Shown: positions 1-5,514, counted from the stretch's first letter. The stretch is DNA of 5,842 nt from Aliishimia sp965369035 (GCA_965369035.1 CBDUPF010000261.1:1-5842), one strand, 5' to 3'. A program made the numbers and translations. Notes: a model not told the origin generated them from the sequence alone.

Positions 1-327
1 GTCGTCCTCCAGCAGGATGATCGCCGTCAGAAACGGCTCCGGCGACGGTTTCCAGCCCTCCGAGAACGCATCGGTGAAGACCAGTTTCTCCCCCTCCACG
101 ATCTCGAGGTAGACGCCGCGGTTCGCCATCTCCGTACCGTCCACATCGAAGGTCGTGTCGAACCGGCCGCCGACTCTGAGGTCGATCTCGCAGGCCGTGA
201 CCTTGTGCGGTTTCGGAACGAAGAAATTCGGCAGATGTTCGGGCGACGTCCAGCAGGTCCAGACCAGCCCCCGCGGTGTCCGGAGGGTGCGGGTAAAGCT
301 CAGGTCGGTATCGGGATCAAGTTCCAT
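1..327 (-). CDS. AHSA1/SRPBCC-domain protein, N-terminal part (runs off left edge)
   Basis: The minus strand reads open from an ATG at 327-325 to the window edge, giving 109 residues with no stop. It resembles the START-like SRPBCC fold of the AHSA1 (activator of Hsp90 ATPase homologue 1-like) family. The N-terminal strand ends in a TPRGLVWTCWTSPEHL segment (residues 17-32), followed by VGGRF (52-56) and GVYLEIVEGEKLVFTD (71-86). These are the usual first strand/helix and the beta hairpins that line the ligand cavity. Family members are about 140-165 residues, so roughly the last third is missing. The start is supported by purine-rich GGAG and GAGG on the minus strand just upstream (within 331-345). 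The family is functionally diverse, and no ligand or reaction can be assigned. Some bacterial members are co-transcribed with an ArsR-type regulator, but none precedes this gene here. It is divergent from the DUF4170 gene. Confidence 0.82.
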   Translation of the reverse strand, partial: MELDPDTDLSFTRTLRTPRGLVWTCWTSPEHLPNFFVPKPHKVTACEIDLRVGGRFDTTFDVDGTEMANRGVYLEIVEGEKLVFTDAFSEGWKPSPEPFLTAIILLEDD

Positions 328-345
328 GTATCCTCACTCTCCAAT

Positions 346-361
346 GCGGGCTGCAGCCCGC
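346..361. repeat. Perfect 16-bp palindrome GCGGGCTGCAGCCCGC
   Basis: Every base from 346 to 361 matches its reverse complement, with centre TGCA. As RNA it can fold as a 6-bp GC stem (GCGGGC/GCCCGC) with a TGCA tetraloop. It lies about 18 bp upstream of the SRPBCC start codon, immediately beyond that gene's ribosome-binding region, so it is in the probable 5' leader or promoter-proximal DNA of that gene. It could be an operator for a dimeric regulator or an RNA hairpin next to the Shine-Dalgarno. It is not followed by a T-tract on either strand, so an intrinsic terminator is unlikely. Confidence 0.6.
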
Positions 362-365
362 CTGT

Positions 366-409
366 CCGCGCACACCCTGCGCACACTCCGCGCACAGCCT
401 GCGCGCACG
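366..409. repeat. Four 11-bp imperfect tandem repeats
   Basis: Four consecutive units with exact 11-bp spacing are CCGCGCACACC (366-376), CTGCGCACACT (377-387), CCGCGCACAGC (388-398) and CTGCGCGCACG (399-409). The consensus is CYGCGCACACY. Units 1 and 3 differ at one base, and the second position alternates C/T. The array can therefore also be read as two 22-bp units that agree at 19 of 22 positions. The period is close to one DNA helical turn, so the units would lie on the same face of the helix. The array begins 5 bp after the palindrome, upstream of the SRPBCC gene. Function is unknown; it may be a set of phased protein sites or simple slippage expansion. Confidence 0.6.
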
Positions 410-515
410 ACCGGATCGCGCCGCCGCGTCAGCCTGCACGGAACACCACGCAGGTCAATCGCTATGCGGCGGACGGCTAACAACTCGAAGCACAAGCGGG
501 TGGCAATTCTGGCGG

Positions 516-543
516 TTGACCCCTCAGCGCATTCCCGTAAACC
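516..543 (+). promoter_or_regulatory. Weak candidate sigma70-type promoter for the DUF4170/lpxK operon
   Basis: TTGACC at 516-521 matches five of six bases of a -35 element. It is followed after 16 bp by TAAACC (538-543), which matches a -10 element only at three positions. Transcription would begin near 550, leaving a leader of roughly 50 nt before the ATG at 599. This is the best match I found in the gap, but the -10 is poor. Confidence 0.28.
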
Positions 544-583
544 TCCGACCAGCCTTACGAACACCTCCGAACCGAGGCCAACC

Positions 584-589
584 AAAGGA
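584..589 (+). promoter_or_regulatory. Ribosome binding site AAAGGA that sets the DUF4170 start
   Basis: AAAGGA ends 9 nt before the ATG at 599. The same reading frame is open far upstream (from 155), so this Shine-Dalgarno, together with the start of family-like sequence at residue 1 (MTQRLHLVFGGEL), decides that translation begins at 599 and not at an upstream codon. Confidence 0.75.
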
Positions 590-598
590 CGGCACTCC

Positions 599-841
599 AT
601 GACACAACGCCTGCATCTCGTTTTTGGCGGAGAGCTTTCGGACCCCACGCACAACGTCTTCAAGAATGTCGACGAGCTGCACATCGTGGGAATCTACCCG
701 GACTACCAGTCCGCCTACACCGCATGGAAGGCCGAGGCACAGCGCACGGTCGACAATGCCCACATGCGCTACTTCATCGCGCATCTGCACCGTCTGAGGG
801 ACGAGGAGAAACCCGCCTCTCCCACCGAAGAGCTCGGTTGA
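599..841 (+). CDS. DUF4170 domain-containing small protein (80 aa)
   Basis: An 80-residue soluble protein of unknown function that matches the alphaproteobacterial DUF4170 family over its whole length. It opens with LHLVFGGEL (residues 5-13), continues with DELHIVGIYPDY and an aromatic, basic helix containing AWKAEAQRTVDNAHMRYFI, and ends with a charged LHRLRDEE segment and a C-terminal tail that closes with EELG. No signal peptide, membrane segment, cysteine pair or catalytic motif is visible. Its size is normal for the family. Only 7 nt separate its stop from the next gene, so it is almost certainly translated with the WaaA-like gene and lpxK. That suggests, by association only, a role linked to lipid A/Kdo synthesis. 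I recognise the family with good confidence; the function is not known. Confidence 0.85.
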   Translation: MTQRLHLVFGGELSDPTHNVFKNVDELHIVGIYPDYQSAYTAWKAEAQRTVDNAHMRYFIAHLHRLRDEEKPASPTEELG

Positions 842-848
842 CGCCAAG

Positions 849-2090
849 GTGGCACCACGCTCGCTCAGCATGTCGGCCTATCGTGCCCTTGTTGGGCGCG
901 GGCAGCCGGAACGGCAGAATTTCGACACGCCGCGCCCCGAGGGCGAGCTGGTCTGGTTCCACCTCGGCCATGCCCAGGATCTGACCGCAATACTGGATCT
1001 GGTGGACCGGCTGGTTCATCTGCGCGACGAGCTGAGCGTGCTGTTGACCATGCAGCCCAAGGATGCGCTGCTCTGGGGTCGGCTTCCCGATACCGACACC
1101 AGGTTCGTGCGCGCCGCGCCGGAGGAGCATCCCCGCTCCGTGCGGGCCTTTCTGGACCATTGGCGACCGGATGTCGCGCTCTGGGTCTGGGGCGGGTTGC
1201 GACCGACCCTGGTGGAGGAGACGGCACAATCCGGTATTCCGCTGCACCTGGTGTCCGCCGAGACGCTGGGTTTCGACGGTCGCCGCGACCGCTGGTTGCC
1301 GGAACTGTCACGCCAACTGGTTCAGAATTTCATCACCGCATCGGTCCGGAACAATGCCGCCGCCCAGCGTCTGGTGCAGCTTGGCATGCCCGGGGACCGG
1401 ATCACCGTTCAACCGCCGCTGCGCCCCTCGGGCCACCTGCTGCCCTGCAACATCTCCGATCTCGACGACCTGTCGAAGGAGCTTGCCGGGCGCCCCGTGT
1501 GGCTCGCCGCGCGGTGCCAGGTGCCGGAATTCCACATGGTCCTGTCCGCCCACCGCACGGCTCTGCGCAGCGCTCACCGCCTGCTTCTGGTGCTCGAACC
1601 CGCCGACCCCGCGCAGCTTCCCGATCTCCTGGCCGAGATTGCGCGGCATGAGCTGCCTCACGCGATCTGGGGCAACGGCGAATGGCCCGATGGCAATACG
1701 CAAGTCCTCGTGGCCGATCAGCCGGGCGAGCTTGGACTCTGGTACCGGCTCGCGACGGTATCGTTTCTCGGCAGCTCCCTCACGCCCGGGCATGGCGGGA
1801 CGGAGCCGATGGCGGCGGCGGCGCTGGGGACCGCCATTCTCTACGGGCCGAACGTGCGGCAATATCTGCCCAGCTACTCGCGTCTCGCCAATGCCGGTGC
1901 GGCGCGGATCGTCAACGATGCGCGCTCGCTCAGTTCGGCCATCACGCATCTGATCGCACCGGACCACGCGGCCTCGATGGCCCATGCCGGCTGGGACGTG
2001 GTGAGCGAGGGGGCAGAGGTCGTCGACACCGTCATCGCCCTGGTGCAGGAGAGCCTCGACAACCGTCAGAGCGTGCCGGGGCCGCAATGA
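849..2090 (+). CDS. Divergent WaaA/KdtA-family glycosyltransferase (Kdo transferase-like)
   Basis: A 413-residue protein of the 3-deoxy-D-manno-octulosonic acid transferase family (GT30, GT-B fold). True members transfer Kdo from CMP-Kdo to lipid IVA at the inner membrane. The C-terminal Rossmann half is recognisable: RPVWLAAR (215-222), the LLLVLEP strand (245-251), TQVLVADQPGELGLWYRLA (284-302), FLGSSL (306-311) and a GHGGTEPMAAAALG loop (314-327). The N-terminal half has LVWFH (34-38), where family members have a W/LHxxSVGE motif. Classical catalytic motifs are replaced: SVGE by HAQD (41-44), ETELWPN by GGLRPTL (115-121), NARLS absent, PRHPER by PADPAQ (251-256), and the NPLE glutamate by alanine. 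The usual hydrophobic N-terminal anchor is missing. GTG849 is chosen because it keeps the RSLSMSAYRAL segment; ATG870 is the alternative. No good Shine-Dalgarno is seen, so coupling to DUF4170 is likely. It overlaps lpxK by ATGA. It may be a specialised transferase or a non-catalytic homologue. Confidence 0.78.
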   Translation: MAPRSLSMSAYRALVGRGQPERQNFDTPRPEGELVWFHLGHAQDLTAILDLVDRLVHLRDELSVLLTMQPKDALLWGRLPDTDTRFVRAAPEEHPRSVRAFLDHWRPDVALWVWGGLRPTLVEETAQSGIPLHLVSAETLGFDGRRDRWLPELSRQLVQNFITASVRNNAAAQRLVQLGMPGDRITVQPPLRPSGHLLPCNISDLDDLSKELAGRPVWLAARCQVPEFHMVLSAHRTALRSAHRLLLVLEPADPAQLPDLLAEIARHELPHAIWGNGEWPDGNTQVLVADQPGELGLWYRLATVSFLGSSLTPGHGGTEPMAAAALGTAILYGPNVRQYLPSYSRLANAGAARIVNDARSLSSAITHLIAPDHAASMAHAGWDVVSEGAEVVDTVIALVQESLDNRQSVPGPQ

Positions 2091-3067
2091 GGGAGCCTGC
2101 CTTCTGGTCCTCGCCCGACGACCCGCGCGGCCGTCTGCTGGCGCCACTGGGAGCGCTCTATGCCTGGGCAACGGCGCGAAGGCTGTCCCGCGGCAGGCCG
2201 GAACGGCTGGGCATTCCGGTTGTCTGCGTCGGCAATCTCAACGCCGGTGGGACCGGCAAGACACCCACCGTGATCGCCGTGACCGAGCGCCTGCGCGATC
2301 TTGGCCATGTGCCGCACGTGGTATCGCGCGGCTATGGCGGCCGTCTCGAAGGGCCGGTGTCGGTGGAGCCTGCGCGCCATTCGGCGGCGGAGGTCGGTGA
2401 CGAACCGCTCCTGATTGCCGCCTTCGCCGAGGTCTGGGTGGCACGGGATCGCGCTGCTGGCGGACGCGCCGCGGAACAGGCCGGGGCAACGGTCGTGGTG
2501 CTGGATGACGGGTTCCAGAACCCCGCCCTGGTGCAGGATCTGAAGCTGGTCGTCGTCGACGCCGCGCGTGGCTTCGGCAACGGGCGCTGCATCCCCGCGG
2601 GACCTCTGCGCGAACCGGTGCAGGTCGGGCTGTCGCGCGCCGACGCACTGCTCTCCATCGGCGACGAGGCCGCACAGGCCGGGTTTGCCGCGCCGTTCCC
2701 CCCGGGCCTGCCGAGGCTCCGGGCACAGCTTCTTCCGTTGGAGACGGGAATGGACTGGACCGGCCAGCGATTCCTGGCATTCGCCGGGATCGCGCATCCG
2801 GAGAAGTTCTTTGCCACACTCCGCGGGCTGGGAGCCGATCTGGCCGGCGCGGTGGCGCTCGACGATCACGAGCCGCTCACCCCCGCGCTGTTGGCCCGGC
2901 TCGACCGCGATGCGCAATCCTCGGGCGCTCAGCTCGTCACGACGGAGAAGGACGCGGCCCGCCTGCCGCGGGCGTGGAGAGGCAAGGTGCTGACCCTGCC
3001 TGTCCGTCTGCGATTTGAAGACGAGCCTGCGCTGCGCGCGCTGCTGGAGCGGTTGCCGAAGCCCTGA
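2087..3067 (+). CDS. lpxK: Tetraacyldisaccharide 4'-kinase LpxK
   Basis: A 326-residue kinase, normal length for LpxK. It phosphorylates the 4' position of the tetraacylated disaccharide-1-phosphate with ATP to make lipid IVA, at the cytosolic face of the inner membrane. The Walker A loop GNLNAGGTGKTP lies at residues 49-60 and VSRGYGG follows at 79-85. The conserved GDEP (104-107) contains the family aspartate, and the Walker B-like VLDDGFQN is at 138-145. The conserved AGPLREP segment and a C-terminal lobe with FAGIAHPEKFF and VTTEKDAARLP are also present. Residues about 17-33 form the expected short hydrophobic N-terminal helix that docks to the membrane. The ATG overlaps the previous stop (ATGA), so translation is coupled to the WaaA-like gene. 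It is the last gene of its operon and converges on the dsbA-like gene 24 bp downstream; no clear intrinsic terminator lies between them. Confidence 0.97.
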   Translation: MREPAFWSSPDDPRGRLLAPLGALYAWATARRLSRGRPERLGIPVVCVGNLNAGGTGKTPTVIAVTERLRDLGHVPHVVSRGYGGRLEGPVSVEPARHSAAEVGDEPLLIAAFAEVWVARDRAAGGRAAEQAGATVVVLDDGFQNPALVQDLKLVVVDAARGFGNGRCIPAGPLREPVQVGLSRADALLSIGDEAAQAGFAAPFPPGLPRLRAQLLPLETGMDWTGQRFLAFAGIAHPEKFFATLRGLGADLAGAVALDDHEPLTPALLARLDRDAQSSGAQLVTTEKDAARLPRAWRGKVLTLPVRLRFEDEPALRALLERLPKP

Positions 3068-3091
3068 CCCCGCAGCGCCCCGGCGTCCGGT

Positions 3092-3775
3092 TCAGCTCCC
3101 GCTGGCCTCGTCGATCAGGCCCCGCATCTCGTCGTAGGGCATGTTCTTGTAGGTCGTTCCGTTGATGACGAAAGACGGCGTGCTGCTGATCCCGTCGGCC
3201 TTCGCGTTCTCTTCGTACCATGCCACCAGCGTGCGGAGTTTCTGCGCGTCCTGAAGGCAGGATTCCAGGGCCTCTCCCTCGATGCCCGCCAACCGGCCGA
3301 TCTTGCGCAGACCGTCGACGATCGCGCCGGGATCACCACCGGCCGCCCAGTCGGACTGGCCCTTGTAGATGAGATCGGCGATGCCGAAAAACTTGTCGGA
3401 ACCCGAACACCGCGCCACGGCCGAGGCCCAGAGACCCGGACGGTCGAAATAGACCTCGCGGTAGATGAAGTTGATCTTGCCGCTGTCGATGTAGTCCGCC
3501 TTCAGCTTCTTGAAGTTTTCCGTGTGAAAGGTGGCGCAATGCGGGCAGGTGAAGCTGGCGTACTCCACGACCGTGACCGGCGCGTCGGGGTTACCCAGCT
3601 GCATCTCCGTGATGGTCGAGGTGTCTATTTCCGCCGCGTCCTGGGCATTTGCCGCGCCCACGAGCTCGGTGCCGAGGTTGCTCTGACCGGGGGCGTTGGC
3701 CGGGGTTCTGCCGACGAACCAGGCGCCGAAGGCAATCGCAAGGAGCGCGATGGCCGCAATCGTGAGACGTGACAT
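3092..3775 (-). CDS. DsbA-family thiol:disulfide oxidoreductase
   Basis: A 227-residue exported thioredoxin-fold protein, probably a periplasmic thiol oxidase or isomerase. A single hydrophobic segment (residues 5-21) is followed by a polar linker. Cleavage is possible at AANA (41-44), but that lies far from the hydrophobic core, so it may remain membrane-anchored. The thioredoxin domain starts near GNPDAPVTVVEYASF (61-75), with the CPHC active site at 77-80 and the cis-proline loop STPSFVING at 198-206. An inserted helical domain lies between them. Two further cysteines, C123 and C173, could form a second, structural disulfide, as described for some alphaproteobacterial DsbAs. AAAGGA (minus strand, at 3786-3791) precedes the ATG by about 10 nt. 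It starts 17 nt after the DUF721 stop, so the two are likely one operon. Whether it works with a DsbB-like partner cannot be seen here. Confidence 0.93.
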   Translation of the reverse strand: MSRLTIAAIALLAIAFGAWFVGRTPANAPGQSNLGTELVGAANAQDAAEIDTSTITEMQLGNPDAPVTVVEYASFTCPHCATFHTENFKKLKADYIDSGKINFIYREVYFDRPGLWASAVARCSGSDKFFGIADLIYKGQSDWAAGGDPGAIVDGLRKIGRLAGIEGEALESCLQDAQKLRTLVAWYEENAKADGISSTPSFVINGTTYKNMPYDEMRGLIDEASGS

Positions 3776-3792
3776 GTTGGGGACGTCCTTTT

Positions 3793-4314
3793 TCAGTTGT
3801 TCGATTTCGTTAGAATATTCGCGCCCAGACGTTCGAGCGCCGCACGCAGATCAGGGTCGGCGACGCGCGCCGCCTCTTCGGCGGCCTCGGCCCGCGCGGC
3901 CTCCGTGGGTCCGTCGGGCGTTGCCTCGGCGGGTTTCGGCCGGAATTCCACCTGCCCTTCGGCAAAGCCCGATGGCGCGGTCTGGGTGATGCGGATGCGC
4001 GAGATGGCGTTGTAGCCGTAGACCGCGTTGACCCGTTCGCGGATCTTTTCCTTTTCCATCTCCAGCATGGGTGCGTTGGCGCCCGTCGTCAGCAGGACCA
4101 GCGTCGCGCCGAACCCGCCGCGGGCATAGGTCACCTCCACCGGGCGGGCGAGTTTCGCCGTTTCCGGCCCGGCGATTTCTTCCCAATGGGTCAGCAGACG
4201 CGACTGGGCGAACCCCCGCGACGCGCTGGCATCGCGGATCCGCCCGCGCAGGAGCGCGCCGGTGCGGGTAAAGCCCTTCTTGCGGGACCGGGAACTGCCG
4301 TGCGCCGTTGACAT
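3793..4314 (-). CDS. DUF721 / DciA-like protein
   Basis: A 173-residue soluble protein of the DUF721 family. That family includes DciA, which helps load the replicative helicase DnaB in bacteria lacking DnaC/DnaI. The globular part covers about residues 14-115: a basic N-terminus (SSRSRKKGF), a helix ending in RLLTHWEEIAG (39-49), then ARPVEVTY and GATLVLLTTGA strands, a helix EMEKEKIRERVNAVYGY and a final ISRIRITQT strand. This arrangement is typical of the KH-like domain. The tail (about 130-160) is Ala/Glu-rich and probably disordered. ATG4314 is preferred because GAGG precedes it by 3 nt; an in-frame ATG at 4329 would add five residues but has no ribosome site. The frame stays open far beyond the start, antisense to mutY, which is a high-GC artefact. 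The DciA role is inferred from family only. It diverges from mutY. Confidence 0.88.
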   Translation of the reverse strand: MSTAHGSSRSRKKGFTRTGALLRGRIRDASASRGFAQSRLLTHWEEIAGPETAKLARPVEVTYARGGFGATLVLLTTGANAPMLEMEKEKIRERVNAVYGYNAISRIRITQTAPSGFAEGQVEFRPKPAEATPDGPTEAARAEAAEEAARVADPDLRAALERLGANILTKSNN

Positions 4315-4336
4315 CTGCCTCAGACTCATCTGGATC
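4308..4336 (+). promoter_or_regulatory. Possible mutY promoter with consensus -35
   Basis: TTGACA at 4308-4313 is a perfect -35 hexamer on the plus strand and overlaps the DUF721 start codon. The matching -10 position after 17 bp (TGGATC, 4331-4336) is poor. If real, the mutY leader would be about 60 nt. The evidence rests on one hexamer only. Confidence 0.22.
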
Positions 4337-4343
4337 GGGGGCC

Positions 4344-4372
4344 AGCATAGGGGCAAGCGCGCACTTGCTCCA
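4344..4372 (-). promoter_or_regulatory. Weak candidate promoter for DUF721-dsbA with internal palindrome
   Basis: On the minus strand, TATGCT (plus 4344-4349) could be a -10 element. A weak TGGAGC (4367-4372) sits 17 bp upstream as a -35. The spacer region holds an imperfect 16-bp palindrome at 4353-4368: GCAAG and CTTGC arms around a CGCGCA core with one mismatched pair. An operator in this place could repress the minus-strand operon and perhaps mutY together. The match quality is low. Confidence 0.3.
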
Positions 4373-4387
4373 CCCGAACCGACCGAC

Positions 4388-4393
4388 AGAGGA
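4388..4393 (+). promoter_or_regulatory. Ribosome binding site AGAGGA that sets the TTG start of mutY
   Basis: AGAGGA ends 8 nt before TTG4402, an ideal distance. It is 17 nt from the next in-frame ATG at 4411, which is too far. This favours the TTG codon as the real start. Confidence 0.65.
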
Positions 4394-4401
4394 CATAAAT
4401 C

Positions 4402-5469
4402 TTGCGTGAGATGCCAAGGGCTCAGGACCTGCTCGACTGGTACGACGTGCATGCGCGCGACTTGCCGTGGCGTGTATCCCCGGCGGCGCGCAAGGCGGGC
4501 GCCCGCCCGGACCCTTACCACGTCTGGCTCTCCGAAGTGATGCTTCAGCAGACCACCGTGGCGGCCGTCCGCGATTACTTCACCCGCTTCGTGACCCGCT
4601 GGCCCACGGTGCAGGATCTCGCGGCGGCAGAGGATGCGGAGGTCATGGCCGCCTGGGCGGGCCTCGGCTATTACGCCCGCGCGCGCAACCTCCTCAAATG
4701 CGCCCGCGCCGTGGCGGAGGTACACCACGGCGCGTTCCCGGAGACGCAGGAGGCGTTGCAAAAGCTGCCGGGGATCGGCCCCTATACCTCCGCCGCCATC
4801 GCTGCCATTGCCTTCGACGAGCCTGCAGCCGTGATGGACGGCAACGTGGAACGCGTGATTGCCCGGGTTTTCGACGATCCGACACCGCTGCCGGGCGCAA
4901 AGCCGGTGTTCGCGGCGCGGGCTGCGGATCTTACACCCGCCACGCGCCCCGGAGACTATGCCCAGGCCGTCATGGACCTGGGCGCCACGATCTGTACCCC
5001 GCGCGGACCGGCCTGCGGGATCTGCCCCTGGCGTGCGCCCTGCCGCGCCCGCGCCACCGGCACCGCGACCAGCCTCCCGCAGAAAAGCCCGAAGAAGGCC
5101 AAGCCCGTGCGTCGCGGGATCGCATTTGTCGGGCGCCGGACGGATGGCGCCTGGCTGCTCGAAACGCGCCCCGCCGCCGGGCTGCTGGGCGGCATGCTGG
5201 GCTGGCCCGGCAGCGCGTGGTCCGAAACGCCTGAGTTGCCGCCTGTCGACCCCTCTCCCCCCTGCCCGGCCGACTGGCAGGTGCTGCCGGGCGAGGTGCG
5301 GCATACGTTCACTCATTTCCACCTGATTCTGGAGGTTCGCACCGCCCGGCTGCCGCTCGATACGCAGCCGGACGCCGGGGACTTCGTACCCGCCGACCGC
5401 TTCCGCCCCGCCGATCTTCCGACGCTCATGCGCAAGGTCTTCGATCTGGCACGCGACCCATTGTCCTGA
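4402..5469 (+). CDS. mutY: A/G-specific adenine DNA glycosylase MutY
   Basis: A 355-residue base-excision repair enzyme that removes adenine mispaired with 8-oxoguanine or guanine. The catalytic helix reads WLSEVMLQQT (42-51) with general acid E45. The helix-hairpin-helix KLPGIGPYTSAAI spans 121-133, and catalytic D146 lies in MDGNVERV (145-152). The iron-sulfur loop has C198, C205, C208 and C214, the expected C-x6-C-x2-C-x5-C spacing for one [4Fe-4S] cluster. The C-terminal Nudix-like domain (about 230-355), which senses 8-oxoG, contains GLLGGMLGWPGSAW and HTFTHFHL (301-308). In the latter the usual Phe-Ser-His loop is Phe-Thr-His (303-305). Length and domain order are those of a complete MutY. 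The start is a TTG chosen by a well-placed AGAGGA; starting at ATG4411 would remove three residues. It diverges from the DUF721 gene and is followed 73 bp later by the alkane-monooxygenase-like gene. Confidence 0.97.
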   Translation: MREMPRAQDLLDWYDVHARDLPWRVSPAARKAGARPDPYHVWLSEVMLQQTTVAAVRDYFTRFVTRWPTVQDLAAAEDAEVMAAWAGLGYYARARNLLKCARAVAEVHHGAFPETQEALQKLPGIGPYTSAAIAAIAFDEPAAVMDGNVERVIARVFDDPTPLPGAKPVFAARAADLTPATRPGDYAQAVMDLGATICTPRGPACGICPWRAPCRARATGTATSLPQKSPKKAKPVRRGIAFVGRRTDGAWLLETRPAAGLLGGMLGWPGSAWSETPELPPVDPSPPCPADWQVLPGEVRHTFTHFHLILEVRTARLPLDTQPDAGDFVPADRFRPADLPTLMRKVFDLARDPLS

Positions 5470-5483
5470 TGCAGCGCAACGTT

Positions 5484-5511
5484 TTGTCCGCACCGCCCGC
5501 TCTGGTAGCAT
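5484..5511 (+). promoter_or_regulatory. Candidate sigma70 promoter for the alkane-monooxygenase-like gene
   Basis: TTGTCC (5484-5489, four of six) is followed after 16 bp by TAGCAT (5506-5511, four of six). The latter is preceded by TGG, which fits an extended -10 (TGn). Transcription would start near 5518, about 25 nt before the ATG at 5543. This is the best promoter-like match in the window. Confidence 0.42.
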
Positions 5512-5514
5512 GCC

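Larger units (their letters stand above)
328..598. other. Divergent intergenic region (271 bp)
   Basis: No protein-like reading frame is convincing here. The plus-strand frame that leads into the DUF4170 gene is open from 155, but its upstream part is Arg/Ser/Thr-rich low-complexity sequence antisense to the SRPBCC gene, and it does not look like a conserved domain. The region must carry promoters for the minus-strand SRPBCC gene and for the plus-strand DUF4170 operon. It holds a perfect palindrome (346-361), an 11-bp tandem repeat array (366-409) and one weak sigma70-like candidate for the plus strand (516-543). I found no convincing -10 element for the minus-strand gene. Confidence 0.7.

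Noticed and set aside
433..454. Inverted repeat CCTGC-N12-GCAGG in the divergent intergenic region
   Set aside because: Five-base arms with a 12-base gap and mismatched flanks are expected by chance in high-GC sequence; there is no link to a promoter.
205..480. 91-codon plus-strand frame in the left region
   Set aside because: It mostly overlaps the SRPBCC gene in antisense and the repeat array, has Pro/Arg-rich composition, and matches no family.
155..598. Upstream extension of the DUF4170 reading frame
   Set aside because: The extension is Arg/Ser/Thr-rich, overlaps the SRPBCC gene in antisense, and the family-like sequence and ribosome site both place the start at 599.
1308..2171. Long minus-strand frame of 287 codons opposite the WaaA-like gene
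   Set aside because: It is an Arg/Gly/His-rich shadow of a plus-strand gene with clear family motifs; no ribosome site or recognisable domain was seen.
2066..2917. Long minus-strand frame of 283 codons opposite lpxK
   Set aside because: lpxK has intact Walker motifs and normal length; the antisense frame has no recognisable domain and typical shadow composition.
3068..3091. Possible bidirectional terminator between lpxK and the dsbA-like gene
   Set aside because: The best inverted repeat is CCGG-CGT-CCGG (3080-3090), with only four pairs, a three-base loop and no T-tract on either side.
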